A stretch of 23,986 nt of DNA from the NCBI GenBank assembly GCA_964544295.1, contig CAZJBJ010000041.1:1-23986 (forward strand), given 5' to 3'. This stretch comes from JAENVU01 sp964544295 (GTDB lineage: Bacteria; Actinomycetota; Acidimicrobiia; IMCC26256; JAENVU01). The first letter of the stretch is position 1; each line of letters starts with the position of its first letter. The notes under the pieces were generated by a model. That model saw only the letters and a list, made by a program, of their open reading frames with translations. It was not told the origin of the DNA and made no database searches. Both the position numbers and the translations under genes were made by a program. Of the stretch, positions 22,003 through 23,986 are shown piece by piece.

Positions 22003-22008
22003 CTCCTT
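22003..22008 (-). promoter_or_regulatory. Ribosome-binding site that favours the GTG start at 21996 of moeA/glp
   Basis: AAGGAG on the minus strand ends six bases before GTG 21996. The longer start at 22020 has no such site, which argues against the eight extra residues. Confidence 0.6.
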
Positions 22009-22038
22009 CCCGGATGCCACCCCAACGGTGGCGCCGGG

Positions 22039-22923
22039 TCAGATGATGCCGCGTCGCGACAGCGTTTCGAGCAAGAACTTCTTCAGTTCGGGCGCGAGGT
22101 CGTCCCGATCCAACGCGAGTTCGACGTTGGCGCGGAGGAAATCGACCTTCTGACCGATGTCGAACCGGCCGTCGGTGAACACCTGGCCGTAGACCGTCTG
22201 GTCCTGGTTGAGGAGTCCGATCGCGTCGGTGAGTTGCAACTCGCCGCCGGCGCCGGGCTCGATCCGGTCCAGCGCCTCGAAGATCTCCGGCGTGAACACG
22301 TACCGACCGATGACGGCGAGGTTCGACGGCGCGTCTTCCTGCTTCGGCTTCTCGACGATGGAGCGCACGCGCACGAGCGTCTCCTCGACCTCTTCGGGTT
22401 CGACGCACCCGTAGGACGAGATCTCCTCGGGCTTGACCTGCTTGAGCGCGAGTACCGACCGGCCGTAGCGGTCGTGGACGTCGAGCATCGAGCGCAGCAG
22501 CGCGGAATCGTCGACCATGATGTCGTCGCCGAGCATGACCGCGAAGGGCTCGTCACCGACGTGCTCACGCGCCACGGAGACGGCGTGGCCGAGGCCGAGC
22601 GGATCCTTCTGGCGGATGTAGTGGATGTTGCCGAGCTCGGAGGACTCCTGCACTTCCTTCAACAGGTCGGTCTTGCCCTGCTGCTCGAGGTAGTACTCGA
22701 GCTCGAAGTTGCGGTCGAAGTGGTCCTCGATGGCCCGCTTCCCCCGGCCGGTGATGATCAGGATGTCGGTGAGCCCGGCGCGGACCGCCTCCTCGACCAC
22801 GTACTGGATCGACGGCTTGTCGACGACGGGCAGCATCTCTTTCGGCTGACTCTTCGTCGCGGGCAGAAAGCGGGTGCCCATGCCTGCCGCGGGAATGACG
22901 GCCTTCCGGACGCGGGGATTCAT
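22039..22923 (-). CDS. galU: UTP-glucose-1-phosphate uridylyltransferase
   Basis: This cytoplasmic enzyme makes UDP-glucose from UTP and glucose 1-phosphate, feeding cell-wall and capsule sugars and trehalose synthesis. The 294-residue protein has the nucleotide-binding start VIPAAGMGTRFLPATKS with QPKEMLPVVDKP, then RGKRAIEDHFD, RQKDPLGLGHAV, FAVMLGDDIM and IVEKP with YGCVEPE. All are typical of bacterial GalU. ATG 22923 is the family-like start (NPRVRKAVIPAAG). It is followed 42 bp later by moeA/glp on the same strand, the arrangement known from other actinobacteria, and is probably co-transcribed with it. TACCGT near 22952 could be its own -10. Confidence 0.96.
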   Translation of the reverse strand: MNPRVRKAVIPAAGMGTRFLPATKSQPKEMLPVVDKPSIQYVVEEAVRAGLTDILIITGRGKRAIEDHFDRNFELEYYLEQQGKTDLLKEVQESSELGNIHYIRQKDPLGLGHAVSVAREHVGDEPFAVMLGDDIMVDDSALLRSMLDVHDRYGRSVLALKQVKPEEISSYGCVEPEEVEETLVRVRSIVEKPKQEDAPSNLAVIGRYVFTPEIFEALDRIEPGAGGELQLTDAIGLLNQDQTVYGQVFTDGRFDIGQKVDFLRANVELALDRDDLAPELKKFLLETLSRRGII

Positions 22924-22991
22924 CGGTACTCACACCTCATGATGCGCTGACGGTACTGCCTGACCCCTGCGTTGTCGGCAGGTCGCCCGGC

Positions 22992-23609
22992 TCAGTTGAC
23001 TCCGGATTCCGGTGGAGTTGTCCCATCCGTCCGGAGTTCGGCCCCCCGGACGAGCCGGCGGAGGTTCGGCAGATGGCGCACGATCACGAGCAGTGCGAGC
23101 ACGCTCGTGATGCCGATCTCCCATCCGGCCCGTCCCATCAGTGCACAGCCCACCGGGAACAGCACGGCCACGATCAGCGACCCCACGGAGGCGAGCTTCA
23201 ACACCCGGGCCACGAAGAACCAGACCGCGGCGAGCACCAACGAGACCAGCGGGTTCACGACCGCCAACATCCCGCCGGCGGTGGCGACCCCCTTGCCGCC
23301 CCGGAAGCCCCGGGTCACGGGGTAGGTGTGGCCGATCACGGCGAGGAACCCCAGGACGTACGCGGCCGGCCGACCCGCGACCGCCAGCCCGACCCCGGCG
23401 GCGACAGCACCCTTGGCGAGGTCGCCCGCCATGACGAGGAGTCCGGCTTTCCACCCCATGATGCGGGCGACGTTCGAGGCGCCGGGATTGCCCGATCCTT
23501 CCGCGGTGACGTCGTGGCCACCGGCACGCGCCACGAGGATGGCGGTCGGGAACGTGCCCAGGAGATACGCCGGCACGGCCAGGAGCAGGATCCAGAGGGG
23601 CTCAGTCAT
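22992..23609 (-). CDS. plsY: Glycerol-3-phosphate acyltransferase PlsY
   Basis: An inner-membrane acyltransferase that transfers an acyl group from acyl-phosphate to glycerol 3-phosphate, the first step of phospholipid synthesis. The 205-residue protein has five to six membrane segments. The three conserved cytoplasmic motifs are present: GSGNPGASNVAR with GDLAKG (about 38-67), GHTYPVTRGFRGGKGVAT (about 93-110), and the C-terminal VRHLPNLRRLVRG. The length is normal. ATG 23609 is the family start (TEPLWILLLAVPAYLLGTFP). It is upstream of galU on the same strand with a 68-bp gap, and it diverges from an FmdB-family gene across a motif-rich region. Confidence 0.96.
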   Translation of the reverse strand: MTEPLWILLLAVPAYLLGTFPTAILVARAGGHDVTAEGSGNPGASNVARIMGWKAGLLVMAGDLAKGAVAAGVGLAVAGRPAAYVLGFLAVIGHTYPVTRGFRGGKGVATAGGMLAVVNPLVSLVLAAVWFFVARVLKLASVGSLIVAVLFPVGCALMGRAGWEIGITSVLALLVIVRHLPNLRRLVRGAELRTDGTTPPESGVN

Positions 23610-23611
23610 CG

Positions 23612-23675
23612 GGGACCATCGTCATACGGTCCCATATTCAAGGCGACGGGACCGTCGGGTAGCATGGATGGTCCC
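23612..23675. promoter_or_regulatory. Four GGGACCRT motifs in the plsY-fmdB divergent promoter
   Basis: GGGACCAT (23612-23619), ACGGTCCC (23626-23633), GGGACCGT (23648-23655) and ATGGTCCC (23668-23675) form alternating forward and reverse copies, so two inverted pairs. They cover the plsY leader and the fmdB core promoter. They may be operator sites or an RNA/DNA hairpin. Confidence 0.45.
23660..23665 (+). promoter_or_regulatory. Putative -10 element of the FmdB-family gene
   Basis: TAGCAT, with TTCAAG 17 bp upstream (23637-23642) as a weak -35, predicts a start near 23672 and a leader of about 40 bases. Confidence 0.4.
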
Positions 23676-23711
23676 TCATCCACCCCGTTCTCACCGCGAG
23701 GTCGCACGGAA

Positions 23712-23986
23712 ATGCCCACGTATGAGTACGTCTGCTCGAAGTGCGATCAGCACATCGAGGTGTACCAGACCTTCGCCGAGGAGCCGCTCAAGCGGCATGC
23801 GGGTTGTGGCGGCAAGTTGACCAAGGTGCTCGGTGCCGTGGGGATCGTGCTCAAGGGGTCGGGCTTCTACCGCACCGACAACCCTTCCTCCTCCCGGCGC
23901 AGCGCCGAGAAATCCGAGAGTTCCTCGTCGAGTTCGGGTACGTACTCGAAGACGTCCGACTCCAAGTCGTCCGACTCCAAGAGCGG
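23712..23986 (+). CDS. FmdB-family zinc ribbon protein, 3' end cut off by the window
   Basis: A small regulator-like zinc ribbon protein; the first 91 residues are visible. MPTYEYVCSKC opens with the CxxC knuckle, and HAGCGGKLTKVLGAVGIVLKGSGFYRTD is the typical FmdB core. The second knuckle here reads HxxC rather than CxxC, so a CCHC-type site is likely. The tail after DNPSSSRR is a Ser/Lys-rich, probably disordered stretch containing a tandem repeat of the residues SDSKS, as in the serine-rich mycobacterial homologue near galU. ATG 23712 follows a GAGG-like site. The role of the family is not well defined; regulation or quality control has been proposed for some members. Confidence 0.92.
   Translation, partial: MPTYEYVCSKCDQHIEVYQTFAEEPLKRHAGCGGKLTKVLGAVGIVLKGSGFYRTDNPSSSRRSAEKSESSSSSSGTYSKTSDSKSSDSKS

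Noticed and set aside
1..23986. CRISPR arrays, insertion sequences, prophage or attachment sites
   Set aside because: No regularly spaced repeats, transposase or integrase motifs, or tRNA-overlapping direct repeats were seen. The single tRNA gene has no duplicated 3' end nearby.

Overview
The window is a high-GC, gene-dense bacterial chromosome segment, most likely from an actinobacterium, and I would guess the Acidimicrobiia. The grounds are the GC-rich third codon positions, three F420-type enzymes, a gephyrin-like MoeA/Glp protein together with a SepX/GlpR-like membrane protein (an actinobacterial divisome pair), an alanine tRNA gene without encoded CCA, and several starts that look leaderless. 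The taxon is inference; no 16S gene or other marker is present.

Left part (1-5433): the 5' part of an aldehyde dehydrogenase gene (minus strand, cut by the window edge), a small membrane protein, a Uup-type ABC-F ATPase split by a single-base frameshift, and a two-gene ABC exporter. The exporter is an FtsX/MacB-type permease plus an ATPase carrying a C-terminal cyclic-nucleotide-binding-like domain.

Catabolic region (5456-11170): a tightly overlapping minus-strand operon of luciferase-like F420 oxidoreductase, enoyl-CoA hydratase-family protein, HSL-type alpha/beta hydrolase and a second luciferase-like oxidoreductase. Divergent from it lie a PPOX-fold F420 enzyme and a metal-dependent amidohydrolase. 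This looks like a degradation module for an unknown, probably ring- or lipid-like compound.

Middle (11228-16557): a shared terminator, a large secreted multidomain protein whose promoter carries a perfect 26-bp dyad, a possible gene remnant, a Cys-rich MerR regulator with a textbook 20-bp-spacer operator promoter, tRNA-Ala(CGC), a two-domain VOC (glyoxalase-fold) protein and a secreted calcium-dependent PI-PLC-like protein.

Right part (16629-23986): a translin-family protein, a SepX/GlpR-like divisome membrane protein, moaC, moaA, a divergent secreted and membrane-anchored protein with a structured leader, a MoeA/Glp homologue, galU, plsY and, divergent, the start of an FmdB-family zinc ribbon gene. 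Molybdenum cofactor synthesis (moaA, moaC, moeA) is interleaved with the cell-division pair Glp/GlpR and envelope precursor genes (galU, plsY).

A recurring regulatory theme is TANNNT exactly six bases before the start codon at five genes (uup, amidohydrolase, merR-like, moaC, moaA), which suggests leaderless mRNAs. Several intergenic regions hold strong dyads or repeats that the genes do not explain: 13162-13187, 18482-18591, 19633-19863, 20740-20791 and 23612-23675.
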